In this document: positions 63,592-64,000 of the stretch, in pieces
Position numbering within the stretch: position 1 is the first letter of the stretch
Layout of the letters: every line of letters starts with the position of its first letter
Assembly: GCF_003063265.1 (NCBI RefSeq)
Contig: NZ_NERU01000008.1
Span: forward strand, 62,001 to 126,000
DNA length: 64,000 nt
Direction of reading: 5' to 3'
Origin: Limnohabitans sp. WS1
Lineage (GTDB): Bacteria; Pseudomonadota; Gammaproteobacteria; Burkholderiales; Burkholderiaceae_C
Position numbers and translations under genes: made by a program
The notes under the pieces: model-generated
The model's database searches: none
What the model was told of the DNA's origin: nothing
The model's input: only the letters and a program-made list of their open reading frames with translations

Positions 63592-64000
63592 TTAGCTCGC
63601 AGTCGCCTCTTCTGGCTCAGTGGGTTCCGACTTTGATGCACGGCCTTCCTTTTTGGGATGGGCAGAAATGTCCAAAAGAACCTCGTCTTTGGCGTCCATG
63701 TCCACCGTCAGACGTCCACCATCGGTCAGGCGACCAAACAGCAATTCATCGGCCAAAGCTTTGCGAATCGTGTCCTGAATCAAGCGCTGCATTGGGCGTG
63801 CACCCATCAAAGGATCGAAGCCTTTTTTGCCCAAGAACTTGCGCAAGGCATCGGTGAAGGTGACCTCGACTTTCTTCTCGGCCAACTGGGTCTCCAGTTG
63901 CAGCAAGAACTTGTCCACCACTCGCAAGATGATTTGTTCATCGAGCGGTTTGAAGCTGACCATGGCATCCAAGCGGTTGCGGAACTCAGGGGTAAACAAG
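63592..64000 (-). CDS. clpA: ClpA, ATPase subunit of ClpAP protease (partial, C-terminal)
   Basis: The frame runs off the right edge; 136 C-terminal residues are visible. They show 'FTPEFRNRLDAMVSFKPLDE', 'FLGKKGFDPLMGARPMQRLI' (sensor 2 Arg) and 'IRKALADELLFGRLTDGG', the D2 small domain of Clp/Hsp100 ATPases. The acidic tail 'SKSEPTEPEEATAS' fits ClpA rather than ClpB. It feeds unfolded proteins to ClpP. clpS, usually adjacent, is not in the window. Confidence 0.93.
   Translation of the reverse strand, partial: LFTPEFRNRLDAMVSFKPLDEQIILRVVDKFLLQLETQLAEKKVEVTFTDALRKFLGKKGFDPLMGARPMQRLIQDTIRKALADELLFGRLTDGGRLTVDMDAKDEVLLDISAHPKKEGRASKSEPTEPEEATAS

Overview
The window is chromosomal DNA of a betaproteobacterium, most likely Burkholderiales and Comamonadaceae-like. 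This rests on gene content and order: nadD-rsfS-rlmH-maf-rng, smc-zipA-ligA, dapC-dapE-prmB, pepA-holC and lptFG. The assignment is an inference from recognised families; no database search was possible.

Layout. Bases 1-4656 hold a partial peptide-ABC binding protein (YejA type), fabI, and a large Orn/Lys/Arg decarboxylase, with strong palindromes between the last two. A tRNA-Ser(GGA) at 4855-4945 is the attachment site of a 13.8-kb integrated element (4932-18748). The element is bounded by a 17-bp direct repeat of the tRNA 3' end and has a P4-type tyrosine integrase beside the right repeat. Almost all of its genes lie on the minus strand with start/stop overlaps: integrase, small regulators (Fis-type HTH, AlpA, Rha, winged helices), a replication module (an O-like initiator carrying four 18-nt iterons, a DnaB-type helicase, an SSB), a membrane/winged-helix fusion, two large unrecognised proteins and a terminase small subunit. 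I see no large terminase, portal, capsid, tail or lysis gene, so the element looks like a phage satellite (PICI-like) or a sharply trimmed prophage. A lipoprotein gene on the opposite strand sits as cargo at its left edge.

From 18.8 to 28.3 kb come a LivK-type binding protein, pepA-holC, lptF-lptG-cbiX, cysB, an aminotransferase and a lipoprotein hydrolase. From 28.4 to 38.3 kb there is a REP-like palindrome, a coiled-coil protein with a YacP/NYN nuclease domain, a secreted protein of six 16-residue repeats, def, ligA, zipA and smc. From 38.7 to 44.4 kb lie dapC, dapE, prmB, a GNAT acetyltransferase and an ABC-F ATPase, the last four joined by stop/start overlaps. Then come tRNA-Lys, tcdA with a YeeE/YedE transporter, cpoB-pal-tolB (without tolQRA), divergent msbA, rng and maf.

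At 53.9-55.9 kb a small accessory island (a GIY-YIG/T5orf172-like protein with coiled coil, a partner gene one base away, and a small basic protein, with AT-rich upstream DNA) interrupts the otherwise conserved maf-rlmH-rsfS-nadD order. The window ends with hemF, an acyltransferase, purD, a YebC regulator, a HerA-like ATPase and the C-terminus of clpA.

The most promising undescribed items are the satellite-like element with its internal iteron origin, the GIY-YIG island, the repeat ('beta-flower'-like) secreted protein, and the membrane-anchored winged-helix protein in the element's replication module.
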